64,000 nucleotides of DNA from Oreohelix idahoensis. Its lineage: Eukaryota; Mollusca; Gastropoda; Stylommatophora; Oreohelicidae. Below the pieces are notes generated by a model, which saw only the letters and a list, made by a program, of their open reading frames with translations, was not told the origin of the DNA and made no database searches. Positions 24,782-35,874 of the stretch are shown in pieces. Position numbers and translations under genes: made by a program. Numbering within the stretch: position 1 is the stretch's first letter; each line of letters starts with the position of its first letter. The stretch spans positions 1 to 64,000 of the forward strand of contig JAMPIV010012166.1 of assembly GCA_024509875.1 (NCBI GenBank). Reading direction: 5' to 3'.

Positions 24782-25969
24782 AATGAAGATAAAGAGGCAA
24801 GGAACTTTAGAATAAACCCTCTTGATAATGTGACAGAATACATTAACCCGAAAGGAGATGGTTTGCCGAGGAAATACATTCCGAAACATCTGGTAAGGAA
24901 AGTACTAAAAGCTTATCATGACAATAACGGTCATATGGGGAGAGACAAGACGTTGGACGTCATTAAAAAGAGATATTATTGGCACATGATGAATAGTGAT
25001 ATAGTATCGTATGTGGACCAGTGCATCACATGTAAAGCACGGAAGTTGAGAGCATTGAAGTATCCCACCCAAGAGATGGATACGCCAAATTATACGATGG
25101 AGAAAATCAGCATGGATATATCTGGACCTTATCCAACAACATTAATAGGGAATAAATACATACTACATTTAATGGATATGCTATCAGGTTAGTTAGAATC
25201 TTATCCACTCAGCGAAGCTACAGCTAACAACATATTGCAAATCATAACCAGGGAATTTATCCCTCGACACGGATGTACTTTATCCATACTTACGGACAAT
25301 GGCAAGGTGTTTACAGGAAGAGAGTTCCAGAAATTTGTAGATCAGTGGAACATTAAACATATTAGAACTTCTGTTTATCGGCCCCAGGGAAATGGAAAGA
25401 ACGAACGCCTCCATTCCACCTTACATAACATCATGGCGAAGGAAGTAGAAGGAAAACCGCAATATTGGGATCTGTATTTACCGCAGGCACTAGAAGTAGT
25501 CCGGATGAACACTAGTGAAACTACAAAAATGTCGCCGTTTTATATGATGTACGGCAGGGAACCAGTGATGCCAATGGACACTATACTGCAGCCAAGGAGG
25601 AAATATATGGGAGAGGAACCCATGGAAATACTAATCCGGGAAAAACACCGAGCACACACCTTAGCACAAAGGAACATCAAGAAAGATTTTGAAAGGAGGC
25701 AAAGGAATGCGGATACAAATGCAGTTGCACAGGAATTCAAGCCGGGAGACACAGTGTTCTATAGGATTAACGTTAGGAGTGGGAAATTAGACCAGAACTG
25801 GATTCCAAATTGGCAGGTGTTACGACGCCTTTCAGAAACAACATATTAAATATGGAAACAAGATCAAAATAAAACTATCAAGGCGCATGTACAACATCTA
25901 AGGTTACAAACGCAGAAACCTATAGACATACCACCGCAGGAACAGAATAAGAGGAAAACCCATTATGTA
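24782..25969 (+). pseudogene. Integrase of element B
   Basis: The HHCC zinc domain reads HDNNGHMGRDKT...CITCKARK (about 24917-25050). The DDE core has MDISGPYP, the second Asp in ILTDNGKVF and the Glu in PQGNGKNERLH (about 25090-25415). A C-terminal domain with FKPGDTVFYR follows. In-frame stops are TAG at 25190, in the place of a Trp codon, and TAA at 25847. The reading then continues without a break in frame as KTIKAHVQHLRL, a typical end of gypsy integrases, and on into the charged tail of the next entry. It would insert the cDNA into the genome. Confidence 0.85.
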
Positions 25970-27628
25970 GTGGCACCAGAGAACACAGAAGAGACTACAT
26001 CAGAAGAAAGTTCTCCAGAAGAGTCATACAGACCAGGAGCAGGTGGAAGTCGGATAGTCACTAGAGCGGAGATACATACACAACCGAAAAACCCAAACCA
26101 AAGATCAGGAATTTTTAACGATTCACAAAACAAACATGATGAACGGGAGAGAGGAAGTGAGGAAGATAAGAGAAAGCAGGATACAGAGAGAAATAGGCAG
26201 AGAAAGCAGACAGAGGTAGAAATAGAGGAAGAAGAGGAAAATGTACAACGTGATCAGGCGAGAACGGCGGAGAGAGAAGAGGTTGACAGAACATTACCAG
26301 AAGAACTAAGGAGGTTAAAAAATGTAAGAGACAACTCAGAGAGCGAAGAGGACATTCCGCTCATGGAATATGTACAGAGACTGCAAGAGAGGGAAAATAG
26401 ATTAGCAGAGCAAGAGAAACAATTACGACAGTTGCAAGTAGCGGAGAGACAACAAGAAAATCAGCAGGAAGAAGAGGAGATGGAGGCAGATAGACAAATA
26501 GACGAACAAGAGAAAAGGGCGATAGATATTAGACGAGGGAAGAAGAGATATTACACGTCATCTGACAATTCGTCAGAATATAATATGCCACTCGCGAAGT
26601 TAAGAAATACAGCGCAAATGCAAGTACGCCCAAAGTGGAGAGGCAGACACAGGGAAAAACAAGAAGAGGATAGACCGATACGAGGAAAGGGTCGGAAAAT
26701 GATTAATGAGGTAGAAAATAGGAGCAGACGGACAAGGACTCCAGAAGAGGTATCGATGTCAAGTGACTCGAACGGTATGTTGTCTGAGGAGAGTGACGAG
26801 CGTCACAGACATAGCAAACGGAGATTCCAGAGAAGAGAAATAAAGGACGGGAGTACACGAAAGACGAAGAGATGTTGGTCGTCTACAGACAATTCATCAG
26901 ATTATAAAAGGCGCCTCGAAAAGTTGAGACAAGTAGAACAGGTAGATGAGAAATCCAAGAGTAGAGATACTATGGAGGCAAGTAGGGAGACGAGTCGAAG
27001 AGAATACCGACCAAAGACTAGAGACAACAAGGAAAGTAGGAAATGGAGAAATAGTAGGGAAAGAAGGAAAGATACAGATCGAGGGGATTTCCGATCTAAG
27101 AGCCGAGATAGGCTGAGAAATAGAAGAGATACGAGTCGAAGGGAATACCGATCTAATAGTCTAGAGGGACTAGATACACAGAGAAATAGAACACATACGG
27201 ATCGACGCGGTTACCGATCCAAGAGCCGGGAAGCTAATAGAAACAGTAGTAGAAGTAGAGAAACTACTAAGGATCGAGTAAGATACCGATCTAGTAGTAG
27301 AGAAGAGTCAAAGACGAGAAATAAGGATGGAAAAGGTACAAGTAGAGGTCGAGGTAGCGACATAGAACCTGAAAGAAACTCTGGAAGCACGAAAAAGGAA
27401 GAAATTGAACATAGAGAGAAACCGAGGCAAACGGTTGATGAAGTAAGAAGTAAGGAGGTTGAGAGAAACTCGGGAGATACACGAGATACAGAGGTAGAGA
27501 GGAAGCAAAGTGTTGACGAAGTTAGAGGAGTGGAGGAGACGCAAGATATAGATAAACAGATAGCGTTAGAAACGCTTCGAGCCAGAGAGGCTCGCATGAT
27601 GAAATTGATGGAGTTGATGAGTAAGTGA
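25970..27628 (+). CDS. RS/RE-rich charged C-terminal extension of element B pol
   Basis: 552 open codons in the same frame as integrase, ending TGA at 27626-27628. There is no ATG at the left edge (the first codon counted is GTG), so this is best read as an in-frame tail of Pol, not a separate gene. Composition: an acidic N-terminal part (EETTSEESSPEES), a Glu/Gln/Arg coiled-coil part (residues about 70-185), two copies of a YTSSDNSSEY / WSSTDNSSDY motif, then an array of SRREYR-SKSRD/SNSLE units like the RS domains of splicing factors (about 27000-27310), and a short helix-forming end. No known envelope or chromodomain was seen. Low T content makes long open frames likelier. The role is unknown; nuclear targeting, RNA or chromatin tethering are guesses. 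Confidence 0.6.
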   Translation: MAPENTEETTSEESSPEESYRPGAGGSRIVTRAEIHTQPKNPNQRSGIFNDSQNKHDERERGSEEDKRKQDTERNRQRKQTEVEIEEEEENVQRDQARTAEREEVDRTLPEELRRLKNVRDNSESEEDIPLMEYVQRLQERENRLAEQEKQLRQLQVAERQQENQQEEEEMEADRQIDEQEKRAIDIRRGKKRYYTSSDNSSEYNMPLAKLRNTAQMQVRPKWRGRHREKQEEDRPIRGKGRKMINEVENRSRRTRTPEEVSMSSDSNGMLSEESDERHRHSKRRFQRREIKDGSTRKTKRCWSSTDNSSDYKRRLEKLRQVEQVDEKSKSRDTMEASRETSRREYRPKTRDNKESRKWRNSRERRKDTDRGDFRSKSRDRLRNRRDTSRREYRSNSLEGLDTQRNRTHTDRRGYRSKSREANRNSSRSRETTKDRVRYRSSSREESKTRNKDGKGTSRGRGSDIEPERNSGSTKKEEIEHREKPRQTVDEVRSKEVERNSGDTRDTEVERKQSVDEVRGVEETQDIDKQIALETLRAREARMMKLMELMSK

Positions 27629-27698
27629 GATAAAGAGGGATAGAGGTGGCTATGTGAGGAGAGGCATAGCATATTAAGAGGTAAACAATATGGCGGTG
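27629..27698 (+). other. Element B sequence up to the E insertion site
   Basis: Untranslated part of B after the pol stop. GTTGC at 27699-27703 is the left target duplication of element E, repeated at 36691-36695. Confidence 0.8.
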
Positions 27699-27703
27699 GT
27701 TGC

Positions 27704-28519
27704 TGTTGAAGGACTTTCGTGTGTGGTTACTGGTTGTATTGCTTGAATTCTGATCGTGCTAATATTCGTACGCGAATGGGGTGAACCTCATTTTTGGTTT
27801 GTCGTAATGTCTGAACTTGGCATCAAGATGTAAACAACTGTTCATCTTATTAACTCAGCAACTTGATATAAAATGCATAATTCATAAGATTGAATGGTGT
27901 AACGTGATTCAATCAATAATGCCTCCGGTTCGAGTCCTTCACAATTTAATATGGATTACACACATACATAAACAGTTCAATTCACACATGAGGTACATGC
28001 ATCAATCAATCAATAGCGTAGACTGCTGTTTTACGTGTCAATGTCCGTTTAAGGATACAATGCAGTAATTGTCGTCAGAACATCACAGCTATATGCACGC
28101 GCAGATAGAATGGCTACCTGCCGACAGTGAGACTGTGAGTCTAATTACTTCGTATAAAGTAGACGATTATCTTTCTCCTTCCAAGGATTTAGTTAATCAC
28201 TAACCTCCATAAGTTTCCTCTCATGTAGAGTTCTGGGACTGACCCTGGTCCATCATAAATGCACATATAAATGGCTATATCATGCCATTGAATTGGAAGG
28301 TTAACAAAACGCAGCTATTCAGCTTGGCGGTCAAGTAGCAAAGGGTAGCGTTTCCTAGTTACCGACTGTGACCCAAACAACGCTATACACGTCATAATCG
28401 ATCGTGTATGGAGCGTTCAATAATTGAAACATCTATCGCAATATATTAAATGCCTTAACCTTTACAATTGCACGTCCGCTAACCTTTAGCAGACGGCGTT
28501 AATATCATATACCGTAACA
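27704..28519 (-). repeat. 3' LTR (element sense) of E
   Basis: 816 bp. On the minus strand it begins TGTTACGGTATATG and ends CCTTCAACA. Partner at 35875-36690. Confidence 0.95.
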
Positions 28520-28562
28520 ATTCCCTGTACACCGGGGAAAAAAAAATCGATAGATTTTTTTT
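28520..28562 (-). promoter_or_regulatory. Hairpin and short purine tract before the 3' LTR of E
   Basis: In plus coordinates a 10-bp perfect stem (A8-TC / GA-T8, loop GATA) lies at 28539-28562. A CCCCGGTGTACAGGGAAT-type stretch (minus-strand sense) then runs to the LTR. The GGTGTA word recurs in A and C. Confidence 0.62.
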
Positions 28563-29537
28563 CAAGATCTATCCGACTTAACAATTTTTTCAAAAAAAAT
28601 TTAACACAATTGTGACATATGGCCGACGATGTTCTGAGTAGAACCGTGTTGCGGTCATGTCAACTAACTATTTGTCATAGTCATCTAACATTAATCACAT
28701 TATATATCAATTATACATATTATTATATCAACTAAATAAAATGTCCAATGTTAATAGTGAATGATAGAATTAAATTAAAGTAAGGTCTGTCGTATTAGTA
28801 TGTCATATAGGAATTAATTTGACTAATTAAAATTAAATTAATTAATTAAATTAAGAGATAAATTATTAAGATTCTAATGTAACGCGATGTTATGAGAGAA
28901 AAAAAAACAAAATAAGTGAGAAGAAATAGAAAGAAATTCGAATATAAGTTTAACTTAATTGTGTGTGTTAAGTGTTAGTGAATAATAACTATCTAATTTA
29001 ACTAACTAAATAATGTATAGGTACATTTAAAAAAAAATATTAATTTAATACTTGTGTGAGATTTATTTTCTCTTTTCATAATTTCTTCTTTTTATATTTC
29101 GTTCTCTTTTTTTGTTGTTCTTTCATTTCATTTTTTTCTCACATTTCATTTTATTGATAATAATTCAATTAAGAAGTTAAGTTAACTAATTAATTAGTAT
29201 AGGATATGATGATCCATCCGTAGTCTTGATCCTGATGAATTCTTTTAGGCAAAAATGTTCAAACGTTTACGTTGGAAAGAAATGTCATTTATCCCAGCAT
29301 CCAAGAATTAAGTGCACATAGGATAATAAGTTCGACTTGTCGTCAGATATTGTTCCATGATTGTTCAACGAATATTCATATATCGTGTATGGACGTTAGA
29401 CGAAGTTTCAATGTCAATATGTATACCTTGATTGTCTTTTAGTTCAATTCTGTGATGCATATAGTGTTTATAAAGTTTAAATTGAAGGCAAGGTTAGTTC
29501 CCTTATAGTTGATATGTTTTAGGAATGTTAATGTTGA
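28563..29537 (-). other. 3' untranslated region of element E
   Basis: AT-rich sequence between the RNase H stop and the hairpin. No ORF of note on either strand. Confidence 0.65.
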
Positions 29538-30866
29538 TTATTCGTCGTCAATAGGATTACGTGACAACGCATCCGCCACAATGTTTTCAGTGCCAGGAAT
29601 ATGTTCAATGGAGAATTCAAATGGCTGTAGGATGATTGCATATCTGGCGAGTTTTTGGCTCTTATGATTAGATCGACGCAAAGATGCTACAGCACGTTGG
29701 TCCGTCTGTATGGTGAAGGGAGCACCAAGCAAAAACTTTTCAAGTTTAGTTATTGCCCATATCACTGACAAAAGTTCCTTGTCCACTGTGGAATACATTG
29801 TTTCTGCCGGCTTTAGCTTTCTTGATATATATAAGGTAGGATGTAGAATGCCATCATGGTTCTGGAGCAGGCATGCACCAATGCCGTAGTTACTAGCATC
29901 TGTTCGTAAGAAAAATCTTTTGGAAGCATCGGGAAGTCTTAAAATTGGTTCATGCGAGAACAAATTTATAATTTTGTTGAAAGTTTCATTGCATGTACCA
30001 GTCCATGTCACCTTCACCGGCATGTCTTTCTTTAACAATGAAGACAATACAGCCGTGATGGATGACAAGTTTGGTATGAATCTACTGTAATATTGAACAA
30101 GTCCTAACAAACTCCTGACCTGTTTCTTCGTCTGAGGAACTGCTATGTTTAGAATTTTGGAGACTGTACTAGGTAACGTTCGGATATATCCCGATCCAAT
30201 GATATGTCCCAAAAAGGTTATCTCATTACACGCGATTTGCACCTTTGTAGGTTTAGCAGTTAGATGATAATTCCTTAGAGTGTCGAAAACATATCTAAGT
30301 CCCGAAACATGTTCCTCAAACGACGAACTAAACAAGCATATGTCGTCAATATATGTAATAACGTCTGGTCTACCTGATAAAATTTGTCGCATCAGGCGAA
30401 TGAAGGTAGCTGGCGCATTAACAAGCCCAAAAGGCATCACATTCCACTGGTATAGACCTTGTGGAGTGGAAAATGCGGTGTAGTACTTAGCCTTTTCGGT
30501 CAGTGGTATCTGCCAATAACCTTTAGTTAAGTCTATCTTACTAAATATAGTTGCGTTGGATAGACGTGGCAGTAAGTCGTCGATAAGTGGATGTGGTTCG
30601 CTGTCAACTATAGTCTTAGCATTTAATTTTCTATAATCAACACATAGTCTGATGTTATTGTCCTTCTTCCGGACAATCACTAATGGAGAAGAGAATGGCG
30701 AATTACTAGTCTCAATGATTCCCAGAGACAACATCTGTTCAAGTTCCTTAGTAGTTTTAGCAAGGAAATGTAAAGGAACAGAATAGGGATGTACACGAAT
30801 AGGTGTATCATCATTGAGAGTAATGTCATGACTGATAGCCGATGTGCGACCCGGGACGTCGGTCAA
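29538..30866 (-). CDS. Reverse transcriptase and RNase H of element E
   Basis: 442 open codons, all RT-RH motifs intact. They include SPLVIVRKKDNNIRLCVDYRKL, FSKIDLTKGYW, WNVMPFGLVNAPATF, the catalytic YIDDICLF, and LGLVQYYSRFIPNLS in the thumb. RNase H shows RTDASNYGIGACL, STVDKELLSVIWA, QTDQRAVAS and IPGTENIVADALSR, so the acidic residues D-E-D-D are all present. The protein ends a few residues after RNase H, as expected if integrase lies upstream. The true polyprotein begins further left in element sense: the preceding stretch 31098-30867 reads as the INT-RT linker in this or a neighbouring frame, so the ATG at 30866 is probably not the native start. This is the best-preserved RT of the window. 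Confidence 0.92.
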   Translation of the reverse strand: MTDVPGRTSAISHDITLNDDTPIRVHPYSVPLHFLAKTTKELEQMLSLGIIETSNSPFSSPLVIVRKKDNNIRLCVDYRKLNAKTIVDSEPHPLIDDLLPRLSNATIFSKIDLTKGYWQIPLTEKAKYYTAFSTPQGLYQWNVMPFGLVNAPATFIRLMRQILSGRPDVITYIDDICLFSSSFEEHVSGLRYVFDTLRNYHLTAKPTKVQIACNEITFLGHIIGSGYIRTLPSTVSKILNIAVPQTKKQVRSLLGLVQYYSRFIPNLSSITAVLSSLLKKDMPVKVTWTGTCNETFNKIINLFSHEPILRLPDASKRFFLRTDASNYGIGACLLQNHDGILHPTLYISRKLKPAETMYSTVDKELLSVIWAITKLEKFLLGAPFTIQTDQRAVASLRRSNHKSQKLARYAIILQPFEFSIEHIPGTENIVADALSRNPIDDE

Positions 30867-31098
30867 TACATCTGGATAAGATTGTAATAGATTAGCAATC
30901 TGTAGACGCTGTTGCGGTGTAACCGTTGAAGAGATGGTTACATCCCGCCAAGATTCAGTAGGTTGAACTACTGGTACCGGTAACGGTAACTGTACCTCAG
31001 GAAAAGAAGATTCTTCTTCCTGGATGACAGATAAGTTAGAATAATAACAAGTAGATACTGTGTTGTCATCTAGTTCATGAAAAATTGACTGTAAGTGT
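30867..31098 (-). other. INT-RT linker of element E
   Basis: Minus-strand reading gives LSVIQEEES, LPLPVPVVQ and ATLESWRDV-like words, closely matching the linker of element C at 43260-43450 (SLSVIQEEEATF). A frame change from integrase to RT lies near 31100. Confidence 0.65.
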
Positions 31099-32559
31099 TC
31101 AGGACGTGTATGAAAATTGCTTGAGCATGTTAATATGAAATATCTTTTTGTGTCCCTTGATATCTAAGACGTAATCAACGTCGGAAATTTTATCAATGAC
31201 TTTGTAAGGACCATTCCAAGATATCAATAATTTATTGTTATTGTGAGGAAGTAACACATAAGCCTCGTCGCCTGGGAATAATTGGCGTAATCGTCGAGAC
31301 CTATTTTGTAGAGATCGAGCCTTAGCTTTTGCAGCCTCAGAAGAAGCTGTTGCCAACTGGCAAGACTCAATAATGTTCTTCCGAAGATTAATCACGTACT
31401 CGTAAGATGACTGAGTGTCCTGAGTCATCTCCGCGTCAATTAATAAGTCTTTTATTAGTCCCATAGGACCTCTTGGGGGAGCACCAAAAACTAATTCAAG
31501 GGGAGAGAAGCCAGTTTGTTCATGCGGTACCTCCCGATAAGCAAATAGAACAGCTGGGAGTGCTCTGTCCCAGTCATGAGGGTGCTTAGCAGTAACCTTA
31601 TGTAGTAGTTGTTTAAGTGTACGGTTAAGTCTTTCAACCGCACCATTACTCATAGGATGATAAATACTACTTAAATTCCTATCAATGTTCCAAGTTTTCA
31701 TGACTTCCTTCATGGTGTCAGATATAAACTGTGACCCATGGTCTGATAAAAGTTTTCTAGGAAACCCTATTCTAGAAAAGATGAGATGTAGTGCATCAGC
31801 TACATCTGTGGTAGTGGTGGTCTTTAATGGGATAGCTTCTGGCCATCGTGTGCACAAATCAATGCACGTAAGGACGAATCTATGTCCTCTGGCCGATGGT
31901 AGCAATGGACCAATAATATCTATTGCCATCTTGTCAAACGGTCTTACTGAGATATCGCAAGCCTGAATAGGCGCCGTGTGAAAAGCTCCACGTGCTTTCA
32001 CTTCTTGGCATGTAGTACAGGAACGTACATACTGCGAAATATCTCTTGACGCTCCTGGCCAAAAGAATGAAGACAGTACTCGAGATCGTGTTCGAGTATA
32101 TCCCATATGTCCAGCACAATGTGAGTCATGTGCATGTTGAAGAATGTACCGTCTAAAAGTATACGGGACCATAACTTGTTGTTTCATTTGTGATTTGTCA
32201 TTAAAACATCTAATCAATATGTCATTTTTAATAACAAAACAATGTTTGTTATTATTACCTGAGGATAGATTGTCAACTTTATCAACCAACTTAAAAATTT
32301 TTTTTAAAGATTTATCCTCTTTTTGTTTGGTTGCAAATGTTTCCCTGTCAATAGGTGAATTGACTACAAATTCCTCTTGGTTGTCTGCATCCATTTTATT
32401 ATCATCAACTTTCTCCATGAGTTGAGTCTGCGCTCTAGTCGTCACGGCGTTTCCAGTGCATAGGTTATGTTTCTCCCATTCTATAATCTCATCTGGAGTA
32501 CAATCTTTACTGCCGTGTATACGACCAACCATCAGATCGGCTATAGGCTTTTTTAGCAT
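31099..32559 (-). CDS. Integrase (with protease tail) of element E, upstream of RT
   Basis: 486 open codons. The first 30 or so (KKPIADLMVGRIHGSKDCTP) are the protease tail. A Lys/Asp-rich linker follows, then the HHCC zinc domain (HDSHCAGHMG...CTTCQEVK, about 32130-32000). The DDE core has MAIDIIGP, SDHGSQF and the Glu in SNGAVERLNR (about 31935-31620). A GPY-type C-terminal domain (ISWNGPYKVID, about 31230) ends in FHINMLKQF. It would carry out cDNA insertion. In most Ty3/gypsy elements integrase follows RNase H; here it comes first. Confidence 0.92.
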   Translation of the reverse strand: MLKKPIADLMVGRIHGSKDCTPDEIIEWEKHNLCTGNAVTTRAQTQLMEKVDDNKMDADNQEEFVVNSPIDRETFATKQKEDKSLKKIFKLVDKVDNLSSGNNNKHCFVIKNDILIRCFNDKSQMKQQVMVPYTFRRYILQHAHDSHCAGHMGYTRTRSRVLSSFFWPGASRDISQYVRSCTTCQEVKARGAFHTAPIQACDISVRPFDKMAIDIIGPLLPSARGHRFVLTCIDLCTRWPEAIPLKTTTTTDVADALHLIFSRIGFPRKLLSDHGSQFISDTMKEVMKTWNIDRNLSSIYHPMSNGAVERLNRTLKQLLHKVTAKHPHDWDRALPAVLFAYREVPHEQTGFSPLELVFGAPPRGPMGLIKDLLIDAEMTQDTQSSYEYVINLRKNIIESCQLATASSEAAKAKARSLQNRSRRLRQLFPGDEAYVLLPHNNNKLLISWNGPYKVIDKISDVDYVLDIKGHKKIFHINMLKQFSYTS

Positions 32560-32567
32560 ACATACTT

Positions 32568-32856
32568 TTACGTTCCCTGTGAAAAAAGGTGTGTTAACAT
32601 GAATAATATAGCTGTGGGGTAAAACTCAATAGTTCCCCCAAAAGTCATGCAACGGACATATTCCCCCGTTGCACAGCTAGGATGTACCAGCGACTGTCGT
32701 ACACCAATCGTTGTGGATCCTGAATCCCTCAGCACTGAGACGACGGATCCATTAACTAATCCCCTGTTAAAAATTAGTAGGCCTGTTCCATCGTTGACTG
32801 CAAGACCTACCTCTGGTGTAATATGTCCGCAGTTAAGCACTGTTTCTTTCGCCTTC
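32568..32856 (-). pseudogene. Aspartic protease of element E
   Basis: The motif Cys-X2-Cys-X13-Cys-X-His is split by a frameshift near 32855: its first half ends the gag frame (CQQCNLIF) and its second half (LNCGH) starts this frame. The protease core VLRDSGSTTIGVRQ (about 32730-32690) and RCMTFGGTIE follow. Near 32570 the frame shifts again into the integrase reading. It would mature the Gag-Pol polyprotein. Confidence 0.82.
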
Positions 32857-34306
32857 TGAAAAAATAAGATTGCATTGTTGGCAACTATTTGCCACATTAT
32901 AATTAATAGCAAAACATGCAGCAGAAGACTGTGTTGTATTATTGTCAAGTGGGACCTGAGCTATAGGGGTAGTATTATTTGTAACTGCCGCCCCTGTATT
33001 ATGGTTGTAATGAGATGATCCCCGAGAATGAGATCGATTCCGAGTATAATTGTTAGAATTATCTCGTCGTCCTCTATAGTAACTATTATCTCGATGTCTC
33101 GAGCCATGATTATTACCATTCCAGTTACTATTATTATTGGGAGTATGTGATCGATTATAATTAGTGTTATGTTGACCATTGTGGTAGTTTGTTTGAGGTG
33201 AATAATTTCTATCTCGTGATCTACCTCTGTTGAACTCATTTTTATTGTTGAAATCATTATTATGTCCCTTCTGAAAGTTAACATTGTGATTTCTTTGGAA
33301 CCTGCTTCTGTCTACACTGTGATGTCTTTGTTTGTTATTATGATTGTAGGCCATATTAGACGCCACAGGTAGAGGTTCTCTTAATGAGGAGTTAGAAATG
33401 GTTGCATTCGGATGTGCCGAACAGTAGTTTAAAGAAATTTTTTCTAACTCGTCCATAGTACCTGGTTTACGCTCCTGCAGATATGCAAAAAATGGCTGGC
33501 TAACCGAAGATAATACCTTATCCCGTAGTAGTAAATCAACTAATTTGTCGTATGATTTGTTGACTTCTGCCAGTTCAACCCATCTATTAAATGTATTGCG
33601 TATGTTCGCAATGAATCCTGCAAAATCTTTTGGAGATTCAGGTAAAATTCCCTTAAATTTCAACCTACAGTGTTCCTCGTCCAGGTGAAACCTTCGTAAA
33701 AGCAAGGACTTAATAGCACCGTAGTTATTTGCTATTGATGGGTCAGCATTTTGAGAAGCCGTCAATGGTTCTCCAACCAAGAATTCATTTAACTTGAGTA
33801 CCCATGACTCTTCAGGCAAATGATTTGTTTTGCAAGTCTGTTCAAAACGTGACAGGAACGATGAAAGGTCGTCCACGTTTAAGTTGAGAGTGGGTAATTT
33901 AAAGTTGTAGAAATGTTTAGTTTGGCTGGATGATGATCCATTTTGTGCGTTATTATTCTGGTTTGCATCAGCACTTTGTGCTTGTAATTTTGCTGTCTCC
34001 AATTTGATACGCGCCAATTCCATTTCTTGTTGTAAAATAATTTCCTCTCGTTTCAATTTATTCTCTTCTTCCTGTTGAGCAATTTCTCTTAATCTATTTT
34101 CCTTGGCAATTTGCTTCATCTCACGTTCTGCTTCCTCTTTCTTTAATGCAGCCTTTTGTTCCTCTTCCTCTTTCTTTAATGCAGCCTTTTTTCTCTGCTT
34201 CTTTTCTTTCATGTTTTTCCAGTTCTGCCTCAGCAAACTGACGAAGTTCTTGAGATTTATAACCATATTCCCTACCAATTTTAACGAAATGGTCTATAGT
34301 AAGCAT
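32833..34306 (-). pseudogene. gag of element E: N-terminal motif, coiled coil, SCAN-like capsid, Arg/Asn tail
   Basis: ATG at 34306 gives MLTIDHFVKIGREYG, the family N-terminal motif. A frameshift near 34205 breaks it, and the long frame then continues to 32833. It has a Lys/Glu coiled coil (residues about 25-100) and a capsid beginning KLPTLNLNVDDLSSFLSRFE. The SCAN-like segment RWVELAEVNKSYDKLVDLLL, then LQERKPGTMDELEKI, is at about 33560-33430. A His/Asn/Arg/Tyr-rich nucleic-acid-binding tail ends in SCQQCNLIF. No CCHC knuckle is present. It is the most complete example here of this gag type. Confidence 0.87.
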
Positions 34307-35852
34307 TTTGACTTTTATCTGTAAGTAATTATTGATAATTACTGATTAAAATAGTCAATAGTAGTTTCAGAGTAATTATTATACTTACTCAACTTAGAAA
34401 TATTCAATATAAATAATCACAATAGTACTGAACTCTAATGTCTAAGTTCAACTAATAGACAATATTTTGTAACAATATTGTATCTAAATAATACTATATC
34501 ATAAATAGTTATGATATCTGTTAACTATTATGTAATTACTTCACACAATTAATCTTAATATCCAATAATGTTGGGTATGATTCCTAGTAATTATATTGTT
34601 CAATGTACTAAGTCACTCTCTTAGTACCAGAAAAGTATATTAAATAATATACAATGGGTTTATTACCTCAAAGGTAGACTATAAGATTATTTTATTTGGT
34701 CAATATATATAATATATTATTATGCCCTAGGCATCTCTTATAAATTGTAGTGCTACTTTCTTGGACTATCACTGCATAATTATGCAATGTCCCATATTAA
34801 CCTTAAATATCAGAAAAAATTAATTAAATTAAATTACAAGTGTATTATTGCATATAATATCATATTATTAATGTAGTATTTAATATATATCATGAGGACA
34901 AACAAAACAATGATGCAACTAAAGGGTACAAACAATGTTAAGACGCAAACAAGACATTTTCACAATTAAAAATGAATTTATGAACTAAATAAAACAAGCG
35001 GAAGTGTCACAAGCCAAATGAAGGGTCAAGGTCTGACCCGAGGTCAACTTAATATTCAAAGTACACACAAAAAAAATGACTGCAAAAAATGATGACATCA
35101 CAGGACTCATAACGGACGAACATTTAACAATCATAAAATAAATTATAGTGAGAGTAGTCTGGACGAAATAGTTAACGAACATGATACAAAACTGAATAAA
35201 ATTGTTAACTGAGTACGAATAAAATACACCAGTTATCTACGGAACGGTACAGCTAACACAAATCGTCAAACGACAGCAGATTTGGACAGATAGTCCAATG
35301 GCAAACCTCAATGGGGCTTCCAAAAGTGCAATCGTTTAACTGCCCTAAGAAACGACCGAAATCAATTCAGGCATCGTGAGAGCCACAGAATCTAATTTCG
35401 GTTCATCCTCCCTACCTCCCACGAATTAACAACACATTAAGACAACAAAAAGTACATTAAACATAGGTAAAAACATGCCGATGTAGGCAGAGGGCATGGA
35501 CTCAGTTAGCACTGTTTGCAATAACAACAGTTAAACACCTAGACTTATCTTTTCCGTTGCTTATATCAGTGCTAGAGGTCGTCAACAGCTAGGCCTGTGC
35601 CTTTGACTGTCTGCTCCTGATGGGCAGGCAACGGTAGTCCATCTTGTGCATCTTGATAAATTTGAAGCGAACTAGAAAGGCGTTGAAAAGATGTCTTCTT
35701 CACGGCGACAATGCAACAGTGACGTCATGTTGCTATTCATGATCACGTGCGTCACGTCAGCTTCGTAATGGTCATGTGATCGAAACTTGATCGTAAATAT
35801 TATGGTTAATCTGTGCGTAAGGAACAGAAGTTTGTTTCTTTTTTCTGTCGTT
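34307..35852 (-). other. Leader of element E
   Basis: About 1.5 kb between primer-binding site and gag, AT-rich, with no ORF worth naming. Confidence 0.6.
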
Positions 35853-35870
35853 CCCCGCATTCGGCCGCCA
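35853..35870 (-). other. Candidate primer-binding site of element E
   Basis: On the minus strand, four bases past the 5' LTR, the 18-mer TGGCGGCCGAATGCGGGG starts with TGG as tRNA-primed sites do. The matching tRNA was not recognised. Confidence 0.55.
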
Positions 35871-35874
35871 CTTT

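Noticed and set aside
25970..27628. Envelope gene for element B
   Set aside because: No signal peptide, transmembrane segment or cysteine pattern; the frame is continuous with integrase.
27817..28068. 83-codon ORF present twice (also 35988-36239)
   Set aside because: The duplication is simply the two LTRs of element E, and the ORF is on the antisense strand of the element.
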